From: Marinisporobacter balticus
GTDB lineage: Bacteria; Bacillota; Clostridia; Peptostreptococcales; Thermotaleaceae
Length of the DNA stretch: 64,000 nt
Direction: 5' to 3'
Assembly: GCF_004345705.1 (NCBI RefSeq)
Contig: NZ_SLWV01000002.1
Location: 124,001-188,000 of the forward strand
Every line of letters begins with the position of its first letter. The first letter of the stretch is position 1. The notes under the pieces are model-generated. The model did not search any database. It was not told where the DNA came from and saw nothing but the letters and a program-made list of their open reading frames with translations. Below, piece after piece: positions 43,741-53,494 of this stretch. The translations under genes and the position numbers were made by a program.

Positions 43741-44997
43741 CTAAATCTCACAGCCTTCTACATAGCGTGCACAAATATTCCGATCATCTCCTATGTACAA
43801 AAAACTTTCTAATCTATCTTCTAAACCATAACGATTTGCTATCCATTCATCATCTTCAATAACTAATGCATCAAAAAGATATCCTTTCTCAAAACTCCCA
43901 GTCTTTCCAAAAAATGACCCTCCACCTTTTGTTCCTAAATAAAATGCCTCTGAAGCACTAAGTATTTCATACTCTGGTTTACGCATATTTACCAGCTTTG
44001 ATAATTGAATAGCTCTAACCATTGCTTCATTTAAAGCAATTTTGTGACCTCCTGCTATATCACTACCTAATCCAATTTGAAGTCCCATATTTAGATATTT
44101 TCTCAAAGGCATAATCCCACTTCTCACATTTACATTGGAATCAGGACAATGCGTTAATGTTACCTTATTTCTTTTCACCCTATTCAGTTCATCTTTATCT
44201 AAATAAATGCCATGTGCCATAACCGTGGGTGTTTGTCCAAATAAACCATGTTTATCATAAACATCTACATAATTTTTTGAATCAGGAAAAAGCGCTCCTA
44301 CCCAATTGATTTCATCAATATTTTCACTCACATGCGATTGTACAGGAATATTGTATTTTTCAGCCAATTCTCCTAACCTCTGTAGCAAATCCTCTGTACT
44401 CGTAGGTGCAAATCTTGGTGTAATAATAGGTCTTACGCGTTTTTCATCCTTATATTTCTCTATAAGATATTTTGTTCCTTTTATTGATTCTTCTGTAGTT
44501 TCAATTATAAAATCCGGCGCATTCCTATCCATGTTCACTTTTCCTACATAAGCACCTATCCCTTTTTCTTTCAATACTTCAAACAATATTTCTGTACCTT
44601 TTGTAGATGTAGATCCAAAAATGCATGCTCTAAGGGTACCTTTTGCAACCAGTTGATCTGCAAATCGTTTATATACTTCTTTAGCAAACGATACATCTTG
44701 AAATTGCTTTTCCAAATCAAATGTGTAATCATTTAACCAGTCAAGCAATTTCTTTGTCATTCCCATGCCACATTGAAGAAACTGTGCTGCATGTAAATGT
44801 AAATCAACAAACCCAGGGATAATAAATCTTTCACCATAATCTTTCACAGTACAATTTTCATATTTTTGAGGTAATACCTTATAAATGCCCTCTATAATTC
44901 CGTTAATTGATATAATATAGTGATCCTCATAGCACTCAAATCTATTAGATACTTTTGTAAATATAATATTTCCTTTCACTATTAATATCTTTTCCAT
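43741..44997 (-). CDS. guaD: Guanine deaminase
   Basis: 418 residues, cytoplasmic, converts guanine to xanthine. The amidohydrolase metal site reads PGFVDLHLHAAQFLQCG (HxH near 65-67), with further ligands in QSHVSENIDEI (His near 225), MAHGIYLDKDEL (His near 268) and LGSDIAGGH (Asp near 320); CPDSNVNVRSG is typical of guanine deaminases. Together with punA it points to active purine catabolism. Transcribed alone as far as visible. Confidence 0.92.
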   Translation of the reverse strand: MEKILIVKGNIIFTKVSNRFECYEDHYIISINGIIEGIYKVLPQKYENCTVKDYGERFIIPGFVDLHLHAAQFLQCGMGMTKKLLDWLNDYTFDLEKQFQDVSFAKEVYKRFADQLVAKGTLRACIFGSTSTKGTEILFEVLKEKGIGAYVGKVNMDRNAPDFIIETTEESIKGTKYLIEKYKDEKRVRPIITPRFAPTSTEDLLQRLGELAEKYNIPVQSHVSENIDEINWVGALFPDSKNYVDVYDKHGLFGQTPTVMAHGIYLDKDELNRVKRNKVTLTHCPDSNVNVRSGIMPLRKYLNMGLQIGLGSDIAGGHKIALNEAMVRAIQLSKLVNMRKPEYEILSASEAFYLGTKGGGSFFGKTGSFEKGYLFDALVIEDDEWIANRYGLEDRLESFLYIGDDRNICARYVEGCEI

Positions 44998-45091
44998 TTC
45001 TCCAATCCCTTGTACATTTCATATTCTTTAGTATACCAATTTTTATTTATAAACGAAAACTTTATTTAGATCGTTAAAGCTAAAACTAAAA

Positions 45092-45121
45092 TGACCGTAC
45101 TGGATTGATCCAATACGGTCA
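45092..45121 (-). terminator. Terminator of the envelope operon
   Basis: TGACCGTA-C-TGGAT and ATCCA-A-TACGGTCA pair over 14 positions with one mismatch. TTTTAGTTTT follows on the minus strand, 43 bp after the CapA stop. Confidence 0.8.
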
Positions 45122-45163
45122 CGCGTCTCACTGGTAGAAGTAAGGGATACATGGTACACTTCT

Positions 45164-46240
45164 TCAGTATATATATCCAAATCCATTCTTTATTTCAATT
45201 GCATCAATCAATCCATCAGAATACGTTTGCAATCTCTTTAAAATATATTCTGCATCCTTCCCTTCGGCTAGATTTGGTTGACAATCTATGATTCTTATCG
45301 GAATGCATCTTATTTCCTTATACCCATTCTTATTGATATACAAATCTACAATCACCGTTTCATCTACTCCATTTTGTATTTGTCTGTCAAATATGAAATT
45401 TCCTAGACTATAAAAAATCAGTTTATCCTTATATTTTTCAACCCCTTGAAGTACATGAGGATGATGTCCAATCACAAGATCAGCACCACAATCTATTGCT
45501 TTATGCGCCATCTCTTTTTGATGATCACTTGGAAAAACTTCATATTCTTTCCCCCAATGAAATGAAACTACTAAAAAGTCACACGCCTTCTTGGCTCTTT
45601 TGATTTCATTCCCAAAAGCATTATTATCTACTCTTAAAATATCCGCACGATCTCTTGAGTAGATATATCCTTCAGGAGGAAAAATACTATATCCTAAAAA
45701 ACCCAAATGCACACCTTTTTTTTGAATCATCAAAGGTTTTATCTTTTGACTAGGTTTTACTACCCCTAATGGCTTTATATCAACTTTTTTCAAATGATTA
45801 ATTGTATCATCTATTCCTGTGCTTCTATAATCCATAGCATGGTTATTTGTAAGGTTTAATATATCAAAACCCGCTTCCTTAAGAAACTTTGCATTCTGAT
45901 TATCTCCTCGGAAAATCAAATCTCTTCTTTTATATACTGCTGTTCCTCTATTTGTAATAGGATTTTCTAAATTCCCAAAAGTGACGTCTGCTTCATTTAG
46001 TATCTTTTTTACCTTTAAATATGGATAATCATATCCTTTTTCATTTAATTTTTTTCTAACTCCCCGATCTAGTAAAATATCTCCTACAAAACATACTTCT
46101 ACATTCCTTGAATTTTTTGAAATTGATTTGCTAAATGAAAATGTAGAAACTTTAAGTGAAGCATCTACTCCACCCAAAGTGAAAATTTTCATGCAAGTGA
46201 ATATCAATAGCAGCATTCCTATTACATATACTTTTTTCAT
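45164..46240 (-). CDS. CapA-family metallophosphatase-like protein
   Basis: About 358 residues, exported or membrane anchored by an N-terminal hydrophobic helix (MKKVYVIGMLLLIFTCM). The PGA_cap domain has FVGDILLDRGV near 50, NLENPIT near 90, NLTNNHAMDY near 128 and GHHPHVLQGVEKY near 230, all typical of CapA (poly-gamma-glutamate capsule biosynthesis) and its relatives with a calcineurin-like metal centre. No capB/capC is nearby, so it is a stand-alone CapA-like enzyme of uncertain substrate. The ATG at 46240 lies 9 bp after the stop of the DUF3160 gene; an in-frame GTG at 46255 overlaps that gene. Confidence 0.85.
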   Translation of the reverse strand: MKKVYVIGMLLLIFTCMKIFTLGGVDASLKVSTFSFSKSISKNSRNVEVCFVGDILLDRGVRKKLNEKGYDYPYLKVKKILNEADVTFGNLENPITNRGTAVYKRRDLIFRGDNQNAKFLKEAGFDILNLTNNHAMDYRSTGIDDTINHLKKVDIKPLGVVKPSQKIKPLMIQKKGVHLGFLGYSIFPPEGYIYSRDRADILRVDNNAFGNEIKRAKKACDFLVVSFHWGKEYEVFPSDHQKEMAHKAIDCGADLVIGHHPHVLQGVEKYKDKLIFYSLGNFIFDRQIQNGVDETVIVDLYINKNGYKEIRCIPIRIIDCQPNLAEGKDAEYILKRLQTYSDGLIDAIEIKNGFGYIY

Positions 46241-46248
46241 AAAATCAA

Positions 46249-48537
46249 TTAGCACCCTGAACTATATGGTTTTACTGGTTCAGGAATTTCCTCTTTTCCT
46301 TTTTCTATAAAGCTTTTCATAAAGCTTCTGTGTGGAGATGTTTTATTTTCCTTGATCATCTGCTGCCACTCTTCATCTGTAAGTCGTTTATTCTTTTGCA
46401 AGAATTCATGATAACTAAAAACAGATCCTCTTGTCATATATAATTTTCCATTAATAGGTACTATTACATACATTTCATATGCTGGACCTACACCTACTTC
46501 AAAATATCCACCATCACTATATTCATTCGGTGCTACTGTATGAATATCAGCAATCACTGCCATATTTTTATCCGTTTCTGATGTGATTTCAAACCACCTT
46601 GGATTGCCCTCAGCAAAAGAGCTTGTTAAGTACTCTAAAAATCCTCCATAAGTTAAAAGTTGGTCATACTCACTTGCTTCTAACGCTTCATTTCTTAATT
46701 CTTTTACAGAACAATTGATTAAAAAGCTCAATAAATCTTCAAAGCTCTGCATTTTACTTTCTATACTTCCTGTAAGGATCTCTTTTTGTTTTAGATTTTC
46801 TCTTGAATATTTCGTTAGCCATAATAATTTCTCATATACTTCAATACTAGGCTCTACGTATCCTTTTACTTGTGGGGGCTCTTCTCCTCCACCACATTCA
46901 GCACCACTTTGTTTTCCATAAAGTACTGTATCATGCTTTAATTCTGACCAGCTTCCTAAAGCTGTGCTTAAAGATTTATCCTTCCATGCATCACTAAGCA
47001 TAAAAGATGGATATCCTTCATCGATTGGTTTTATTAGCCCTTTTAATACCCAAAGCCATCCATAATACATATTAGATTTCCATTTTTCTTCCTCTAAATG
47101 ATCAAATTTATAGCGCATCTTCTGAAAAGCTCCTACATAGCCTGCCCATTTTTCATCTTCATGATAAGTATTTATCTGCAAATCATAGGCTCTATCAGAT
47201 CCTAATACACCCATTACGTCAAGTCCTGATGGGATGGGTCTTTCTAAAGGCATTACTAATTTTTGTATGATCTCTGAATCTGGAATATATCTTTGTCCCA
47301 TAAACCGAAACTGTTTCCCTACAGGCGTTGTTACACCCGTATATTCTGCTTTTATGATAGGCTCAGGCAGTTTATCTGCCTCTATATAAAATCTTTCTAA
47401 TTTCTCCTTTTCATTCAATTTTTCTACATTCGGATTTTCTCCATATACAGATATAAAAAGCTTCTTATAATGATAAAAGTTCAAATCATCTGCATTTCCT
47501 ACATAAAATACAGTAGGATCATAAATTTTTTCCCATCTGTTTATATCTTCAATGCCATCATTTCCAAGCAATAAGCTGTAAGTAATAAGTAATGCCTGAA
47601 GGGTTTGTTCTACGTCCTTTATTTTTTCACCCTCCTTCATAACATATAATGGGAAAGGTGCTTGCCCATACCACATCATCGTTTTAAAATATCTTTTTAA
47701 ATCATCACTTCTTGTATAATGCCCTCTTGGTCTGTATTGACTATAATCTAATTGAAAAGGAAATATTGACGATTCGCTAAATCCTTCTTTTTTATGAATC
47801 AATGTATATTCTTTATCAATCATAGTTTTTACATCTTTCGGAATCATATCTGGTAATTCTTTTCCTAAAGTCTTCCAAGCCACACCAAAATAGGCAATAT
47901 TTTTTAACTGTGCTTTTTTTACTTCTTCATTTTCTATTTTTTCATATAAGAAAATTGATTTATCAAGCATACTTTCTGTAAGCTTTTCCAAAACATCTAT
48001 AAGCTTTTCTTGTTCTAATGTTCTTAAGGAATAATCATAAAAAATATGATATACCTGAAGGACTGAATCTGTTGTGATAAAAGAAGGAATTCTTTTATAT
48101 TCGTTATCTTCATAAATATAGAACAGTTGTTCTTGTTTTGTAGGGTTTACAAAAAAACTGTTCTTTTCAAGAAGCTTTTTCTGTGCTTCTGTAAATTCTC
48201 CAAACTGCCCTATATTTTCAACATTTGACAAATCAGCATCTACACAATATGGATTTACTTTTGCCTCTGTTTTCACAAACTCAAAAGGAACATTTATATA
48301 TCCTCTTCTATTTTCTAAAGCAAACAAGCTTTCATCTAGCTTATACTTTTCTTCAGATTGATCTGTTTTAATTAATTCCTTTTCGCTGGCTTCATCTTTC
48401 TCTGTAGATATTTTTGCTACATCATTTTCTTTTTTATGATCTTCTGTTTTTACAGAAGAACAACCTATAGTTGAAAAAATGGTTGCCGCTAAATAAATCA
48501 AGCAAAATAAAATAATCCTCATTCTTCTTTTAAACAT
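46249..48537 (-). CDS. DUF3160 lipoprotein
   Basis: 762 residues. A lipoprotein signal (hydrophobic 8-22, lipobox STIGC with Cys26) and a charged linker (30-65) precede a large domain that matches DUF3160: LEKNSFFVNP near 120, SFITTDSVLQVYHIFYDYSL near 155, GQAPFPLY near 300, GAECGGGEEPPQVKGYVEP near 550 and VGVGPAYEMYVIV near 685. Function unknown; it is a surface protein of Gram-positives and archaea. A good GGAGG site precedes the ATG. It sits between the FG-GAP protein and the CapA-like gene in one transcription unit. Confidence 0.85.
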   Translation of the reverse strand: MFKRRMRIILFCLIYLAATIFSTIGCSSVKTEDHKKENDVAKISTEKDEASEKELIKTDQSEEKYKLDESLFALENRRGYINVPFEFVKTEAKVNPYCVDADLSNVENIGQFGEFTEAQKKLLEKNSFFVNPTKQEQLFYIYEDNEYKRIPSFITTDSVLQVYHIFYDYSLRTLEQEKLIDVLEKLTESMLDKSIFLYEKIENEEVKKAQLKNIAYFGVAWKTLGKELPDMIPKDVKTMIDKEYTLIHKKEGFSESSIFPFQLDYSQYRPRGHYTRSDDLKRYFKTMMWYGQAPFPLYVMKEGEKIKDVEQTLQALLITYSLLLGNDGIEDINRWEKIYDPTVFYVGNADDLNFYHYKKLFISVYGENPNVEKLNEKEKLERFYIEADKLPEPIIKAEYTGVTTPVGKQFRFMGQRYIPDSEIIQKLVMPLERPIPSGLDVMGVLGSDRAYDLQINTYHEDEKWAGYVGAFQKMRYKFDHLEEEKWKSNMYYGWLWVLKGLIKPIDEGYPSFMLSDAWKDKSLSTALGSWSELKHDTVLYGKQSGAECGGGEEPPQVKGYVEPSIEVYEKLLWLTKYSRENLKQKEILTGSIESKMQSFEDLLSFLINCSVKELRNEALEASEYDQLLTYGGFLEYLTSSFAEGNPRWFEITSETDKNMAVIADIHTVAPNEYSDGGYFEVGVGPAYEMYVIVPINGKLYMTRGSVFSYHEFLQKNKRLTDEEWQQMIKENKTSPHRSFMKSFIEKGKEEIPEPVKPYSSGC

Positions 48538-48555
48538 CTTTTTTCCTCCATTTTT

Positions 48556-49545
48556 TCATTTCATATAAACAATAGGTACATAATCACATACCTTATCTTG
48601 AAGCATCCACCTTCCATCTTTATATATCAAAACTACCCATATAATATTCTCTTGATCTTTTACCTTTGCATAGATTTTATTATTTTCATCTTCTTTTAGG
48701 ATCTTATAGATTTGTTCATAGCCTCCACTTTCCCCTATTCCTTCAAATCCAAACCCTTTCCACTTATATGCATTTATAGTTTTTCTACCGTCTTTCAAGA
48801 CCTCTATAGCTATAATTTCGTCCATTTTATCTTCATCAATATCTAAAAATATATAATCATCAAAGGGTTTAGATAACCTTGAGCCCCTCCACTTCGGAAA
48901 AATCCTTCCATCCCTCCATTCATAAATAAATGGTCTTTTCTCCATAATCGGATAAAATTTTGTTTTTTTATAAACACCAATAGCTATTTCTTTTTTTCCA
49001 TCTCCATCTACATCGGCAGTTTGCACCTTCCATGGATTCAACGTTGAAAAAAATTTATTATATACTTCTTTTAAACCTCCATCAAAAGAAAGTATTTGCA
49101 TGTTATTCCCAATTTTTTCACCCTTTTTACCTATAATCAGAAGTATTTCATCATTTCCATCATTATTTAAATCTTCTATGCAAAAGCTTACAATCTTCTT
49201 TTTACCTTTCCCTATTTTGTAGGTACAAGCGAATTTTTTATTTTTGTCATATATTTTTAAATCATCCTCTATCCTACACACAATATATTCCATTTTATTT
49301 GTTCTCAAAACACCCAAAAATTCCGCAGTCTCCTTAGTAATTCCAAGGATCTTTGCATTTATAATAGATTTTTCAGGTTTCATCCCAAGCATTATATAAT
49401 TTAAAAACTGCCCTTTGAAGCAAACTATGTTTTCTTTTTCATATTTTATATGTAAAATACGTTGAAACTTAAAATTCATCCCAAGGAAGATTAGTACTAT
49501 ACTAAAAAATAGAATAAGTATTCTCTTCTTTTGCATCATATTCAT
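48556..49545 (-). CDS. Exported FG-GAP/VCBS repeat protein
   Basis: 329 residues. An N-terminal membrane helix (about 8-24) is followed by beta-propeller-like repeats with calcium-binding loops: IEDLNNDGNDEILLI near 120, TADVDGDGKKEIAIG near 168 and FLDIDEDKMDEIIAI near 220. Such repeats usually serve ligand or protein binding outside the membrane. It is 18 bp upstream of the DUF3160 gene and first in the envelope operon with CapA. Confidence 0.75.
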   Translation of the reverse strand: MNMMQKKRILILFFSIVLIFLGMNFKFQRILHIKYEKENIVCFKGQFLNYIMLGMKPEKSIINAKILGITKETAEFLGVLRTNKMEYIVCRIEDDLKIYDKNKKFACTYKIGKGKKKIVSFCIEDLNNDGNDEILLIIGKKGEKIGNNMQILSFDGGLKEVYNKFFSTLNPWKVQTADVDGDGKKEIAIGVYKKTKFYPIMEKRPFIYEWRDGRIFPKWRGSRLSKPFDDYIFLDIDEDKMDEIIAIEVLKDGRKTINAYKWKGFGFEGIGESGGYEQIYKILKEDENNKIYAKVKDQENIIWVVLIYKDGRWMLQDKVCDYVPIVYMK

Positions 49546-49555
49546 TCCTTAAATC

Positions 49556-49757
49556 GTTATTTAAAAAATCTTCTCACTTTTTCTTGGATTTTCTTCAAAG
49601 CTTTTTTAGATCCGTGTTCAATATCTCTGTCTACTTTTCCACTTTATAAACCTACTGTTTTCAACGCAACCATTTCTCCGCCTGTATTGGGTCCTGTAAT
49701 TATCCTTTTTACCAGCCAACCTGCCTCATCAAATAAATTATTCTTCAATGTTATTTA
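49556..49757 (-). pseudogene. Small decayed gene
   Basis: A minus-strand frame without start contains WLVKRIITGPNTGGEMVALK, then an in-frame stop after TVGL, then SGKVDRDIEHGSKKALKKIQ. The sequence is protein-like on both sides of the stop, so a gene of about 65 or more residues has been broken. I do not recognise the family. Confidence 0.4.
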
Positions 49758-49767
49758 TAGATAAAAA

Positions 49768-50214
49768 TTACTCATATCTAGGTTTTGTTTTTGTTTCTTC
49801 ATAATATTCTTCAAGTCCAATCTCCTTAATTCTTCTATTCATTTTAATCCAACGTTCTTTAAGATTTGAATCATTATTCATCTTATCGCAAGGAAATTCT
49901 TCACACTCATAGCAGAAATTAAAATCTTTCTCTTTGATACAAGGTGCTACCCCACAGCCTGGAAACTTACATATACCTCCTCTGCAACCCTCACAGCTTG
50001 CTTCACTAAATACCTTTAAGATTTCTTTAAAATCAGGATATTTATTATAAACAGGCATAAATTTTGAAAATTTTTCTGCATAACTATCAAAATTTTTCAA
50101 AAGTTCTAATGTTTTTTGACTATGATATTGTACCTCTCCAGCTGCAAATCCAACACATTTATAACATGCTAATCCGCACGGTGCTATTCTTGCTAATATT
50201 TCTTTTTTATTCAT
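49768..50214 (-). CDS. DUF3795 cysteine-rich protein
   Basis: 148 residues, cytoplasmic. It has the DUF3795 pattern: APCGLACYKC at 12-21, then CEGCRGGICKFPGCGVAPCIKEK near 75-97 and FCYECEEFPCDKM near 102-114, giving about ten cysteines that probably bind zinc or an iron-sulfur cluster. Function unknown. The ATG follows an AGGGGGAGC site. Confidence 0.8.
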   Translation of the reverse strand: MNKKEILARIAPCGLACYKCVGFAAGEVQYHSQKTLELLKNFDSYAEKFSKFMPVYNKYPDFKEILKVFSEASCEGCRGGICKFPGCGVAPCIKEKDFNFCYECEEFPCDKMNNDSNLKERWIKMNRRIKEIGLEEYYEETKTKPRYE

Positions 50215-50313
50215 CTTTGCTCCCCCTTATCTTTCTTTACGATTTATATTTGCGATCTTTCAACATTCCACATATTTTAAGTAGCGTGTCTGCAAATAAT
50301 GTTCATCCCCCAT

Positions 50314-51051
50314 TTATTCTTTTAATATAATATCCATCATCTTAGATGGATTATTTAAAAACTCTTTCGTAATACAATAATGGTCTGTTTCAGTATATTC
50401 AATTTCATCATATCCATTATCAACATCATATATCTTAGCATTAGGATACGCCATAATTATTGGAGAATGTGTTGCAATAACGAATTGAGAATCGTCTTCT
50501 ACTAACTGATGTATTCTCGACAAAAGGGCTAATTGTCTTGTTGGAGATAATGCTGCTTCTGGTTCATCCAAAATATATAAGCCTTTTCCCCTAAATCTGT
50601 TTAGCACTAAAGACATAAAAGATTCCCCATGTGATTGAGCGTGTAGAGATTGTCCTCCATATGAATTCAATAGATCGCTTCCAAGTTCTTCAATATTTGA
50701 AGCCACATTATAAAAACTTTCTGCTCTTAAGAAAAATCCATCTCTTGGTTTCTTTACTCCTTTTATGAGTTTCAAATACTGATACAAATTGGAATGTGTA
50801 GCCTTAGTAGCAAAATTAAAATTTTTTGATCCGCCTTCAGGATTGAATCCACATGAAACAGATATTGCTTCTAGTAATGTCGATTTGCCACTTCCATTCT
50901 CACCTATCATAAATGTCACATTTGGATGAAACTTCAAGGTTTCTAATCTTTCAACCGACGGCAAATCAAATGGATATTGTCTAGTTGAAGGAATCTTAGA
51001 TTTTAATAATTCAACTTCTCTAATATATTGATTAAACTTATCTTCAATCAT
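50314..51051 (-). CDS. AAA/ABC-type ATPase (recombination-like)
   Basis: 245 residues from the ATG at 51051 (GGAG six bases upstream). It has Walker A MIGENGSGKSTLLEAI near 45, an ABC-like signature region HGESFMSLV near 140, Walker B KGLYILDEPEAALSP near 155 and ATHSPIIMAYP near 190. There is no coiled coil or membrane part, so it is a compact AAA_21/23-type ATPase of the kind often annotated as a phage-defence or repair protein. No partner gene is adjacent, and its role is unknown. Confidence 0.75.
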   Translation of the reverse strand: MIEDKFNQYIREVELLKSKIPSTRQYPFDLPSVERLETLKFHPNVTFMIGENGSGKSTLLEAISVSCGFNPEGGSKNFNFATKATHSNLYQYLKLIKGVKKPRDGFFLRAESFYNVASNIEELGSDLLNSYGGQSLHAQSHGESFMSLVLNRFRGKGLYILDEPEAALSPTRQLALLSRIHQLVEDDSQFVIATHSPIIMAYPNAKIYDVDNGYDEIEYTETDHYCITKEFLNNPSKMMDIILKE

Positions 51052-51110
51052 TAAGTACTCCAATCAAAATTTTATTAAATAGTCAATTGCGAATGTCAGC
51101 TATCGGTTTT

Positions 51111-51156
51111 AGACGTTGCGTAATCCTATATCTTCTAATAGGATTACGCAACGTCT
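51111..51156. repeat. 19-bp perfect GC-rich palindrome
   Basis: AGACGTTGCGTAATCCTAT (51111-51129) and its exact complement (51138-51156) flank an 8-base loop. It is far more GC-rich than its surroundings, and neither side has a T-run, so it is not a typical terminator. Confidence 0.7.
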
Positions 51157-51215
51157 ATGTCCTAAAAGGTACTTCATTCAATAACCGTTATTTTTAACTT
51201 TAAAAATTTTGTGTT

Positions 51216-51755
51216 TTACCAGGTTTCATAATGAACCATATCTTCAATCTTTTTTCTTGGACGAGATTTTGGCATTTCATCCGCATATCCAACAGTAAGA
51301 ATACCAACTACATACTTATCAGAAGGTATATTTAATATTGGTCTAATTTCTTCTTGAGTAAACCATGCAACCCAACAAGTACCTAATCCTAAATTATCAG
51401 CTTCTAATACTATGTGCTCTATAGAAATAGATGTATCCCTAATTATTTGTTTTAATTCCCCCAACGGGCTATTTTCATTTAAAAATATTTCTTGGTCTTC
51501 TTTTATTCTACAACGTATATCTGCTATACATACTATAAAAATAGGAGCAGAATACATCCACTTTTGATTATGAGATACCTTTGCTAATTTTTCTCTATTT
51601 TCTTGAGATTTAACTATAATAAAATGCCAAGGTTGTGTATTGCTACCTGATGGTGCAAGTCTTGCACTTTCAATCAACTGTACAATTTGTTCATCTTCAA
51701 CAGCTTTATTAATATACTTTCTTATACTTCTACGCATTTCAATATTTTTAATCAT
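51216..51755 (-). CDS. Nitroreductase-family flavoprotein
   Basis: 179 residues, cytoplasmic, FMN-dependent. It has the family start RRSIRKYINKAVEDEQI, SARLAPSGSNTQPWHFIIV near 32, and GLGTCWVAWF near 130 before VGILTVGYADEMPKSRPRK. Physiological substrates of such proteins (nitro compounds, quinones, flavins) cannot be told apart by sequence. Transcribed alone. Confidence 0.85.
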   Translation of the reverse strand: MIKNIEMRRSIRKYINKAVEDEQIVQLIESARLAPSGSNTQPWHFIIVKSQENREKLAKVSHNQKWMYSAPIFIVCIADIRCRIKEDQEIFLNENSPLGELKQIIRDTSISIEHIVLEADNLGLGTCWVAWFTQEEIRPILNIPSDKYVVGILTVGYADEMPKSRPRKKIEDMVHYETW

Positions 51756-51775
51756 TCTATAAATGCCTCCCTTAA

Positions 51776-52282
51776 ATTCTAAATATTATTACTCAAGTTT
51801 TATTTCTCTACTAAATTACTCAATAAAATCTGATTATAAACATCTAAATTTTTTCTAGCAGAAAGTGTTATGTAACACCTCCATATACACGTAATCCTCA
51901 ATCCTTCTATCGACTATCTTTTAACTTTCCATTATAAATATTAGCTTCATTTTAAATACTATTTCATAATGACCATAACTGATTGTGCTACTGATATATT
52001 CTATATGCGTAGCATAACCTGTATAAGATATACTTAGATTACACTAATATATTTTTAAAACTTATCCATATTATAACATTATATCAAATATAATTGCATA
52101 TTTTTCAATATATATCAAAACCTCTTTTCTTTCTATTTTTAAAAAAAATCATAAAATCCGATGAAAGTATGCAACCCAAAATATATTTAGTCAATCTGAT
52201 ATATTAGTAAATCAATATTAACATAAATTTTCAGTTCGTTTTTACAAAAAAACATATCCTTAAAAAACTAATTTTAGATATT
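51776..52282. other. 500-bp gene-free AT-rich stretch
   Basis: I see no coding frame with a start, no RNA and no strong hairpin here. It borders the IS remnant. Confidence 0.5.
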
Positions 52283-52556
52283 TTATCTAAATATAAGTTC
52301 TTTAATGTTACCGACATTCTGATTTTTGCCTAATAGCTTATTGATGAAATAGCTAAAATTTTTGTTCTTATTCTGCTTGTAAGCCCCCTTAAGGATTTTG
52401 ATAATACTTTGTTGATATCTAATTGTTCTGGCTTCACGGTCATCAACAAGCTGACGACAAGATAAAACCAGTAATAAAAACCATCTAAAGTAGTAATAGC
52501 ATGTAGCTTAAAGCTATAGCAGGTTTCTTTTTTAGAAGCACTATGTCCATATGATG
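52283..52556 (-). pseudogene. Transposase remnant (IS982/IS4-like)
   Basis: The minus strand carries pieces in shifted frames: YGHSASKKETCYSFKLHAITTLDG, then after frameshifts VDDREA, then a lysine-rich tail ending NIKELIF. The SKKE..FKLH..xTLDG..VDDRE pattern is typical of DDE transposases of the IS982/IS4 type. Frame breaks make it inactive. It truncates the 3' end of the chemoreceptor gene. Confidence 0.65.
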
Positions 52557-53258
52557 CATCATTTTTAAAAATTTTATGGAAATGAGCTCTATATTAGACA
52601 TAGTACTTAACTGTTCTTGAATACTTGCACTTATATTTTCAGTGCCATTAGTGATCTCGCTTGATGTTGAGGCTATACTTTTAATGGTCTTTCCAATTTC
52701 ATTGGTACTTTGGGCCTGTTGTTCGTTGTCGTTGTCAATACCTTCTATTTGCTTTACCATATTATCTATGTTTTCCATTATATTATGTATACTTTGACCA
52801 ACCTCTGAAGCTTTATTAACGCCAACAGATACTTTTGTAGCAACTTCATTTACAGAATCTACTACTGAAGAAGTTTTTAACTGATTTTCCTTCACAAGAC
52901 TCGCTATTTCAGTAGACGCAATATTACTTTGATCAGCTAGTTTTCTTATTTCATCTGCAACCACGCTGAAACCTCTACCGAATTCACCAGCACGGGCAGC
53001 TTCTATTGCTGTATTAAGTGCTAAAAGATTCGTTTGAGATGAGATTTCTGCTATTATTTGTATAATATCACCTATCTTCTTGGATGATAAATCTAGTTCG
53101 TTTATTATAAATGAAACTTCCTTTGAAGAAGCTGCGATTTCATTTATTGATGAGACAACTTCAGCTAAAGTTTCTGTTGCTTCTTGAAAATTGAGGACTT
53201 CATCTGGTGGCCCTGGTTTTTCATTTGAATCCAATTGTACCGATGGAGTTGTACTTCC
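52557..53258 (-). pseudogene. Truncated methyl-accepting chemotaxis protein
   Basis: About 230 codons keep only the cytoplasmic signalling domain: NEIAASSKEV, then the highly conserved hairpin tip (SSQTNLLALNTAIEAARAGE) and GFSVVADEIRKLA. No sensor, membrane or HAMP part precedes it, the frame has only a TTG without a ribosome site, and the C-terminus runs into the IS remnant (open frame to 52485). It is almost certainly nonfunctional or at most a soluble fragment. Confidence 0.7.
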
Positions 53259-53401
53259 AAGTTTTTCTTATTTTATAGAATAAATATGGTGCTTTTATTG
53301 AACAATAAAATATTAATAGCAGATAATATTAACAATTGGTTCTTTATTAGCACTACATATAAAAAAAAGTCAAATAAACACGAATTAATGATAAAATTAT
53401 A

Positions 53402-53431
53402 TTGAGAATATAAAAAAAATAATGGTATACT
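53402..53431 (+). promoter_or_regulatory. Promoter of the aminotransferase gene
   Basis: TTGAGA (53402-53407) and TATACT (53426-53431) are 18 bases apart and about 65 bases upstream of the start. Confidence 0.55.
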
Positions 53432-53494
53432 ATAATAGAAAAAGTAATACAATTCAAAAGTTTAAAAATACTTTTAAAAAAGGAGACTTTAATT

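Noticed and set aside
53200..53260. T-box or other aminoacyl leader before the aminotransferase
   Set aside because: No T-box sequence (TGGxACCGCG) or antiterminator is present; the region is the end of the chemoreceptor fragment plus a simple promoter.
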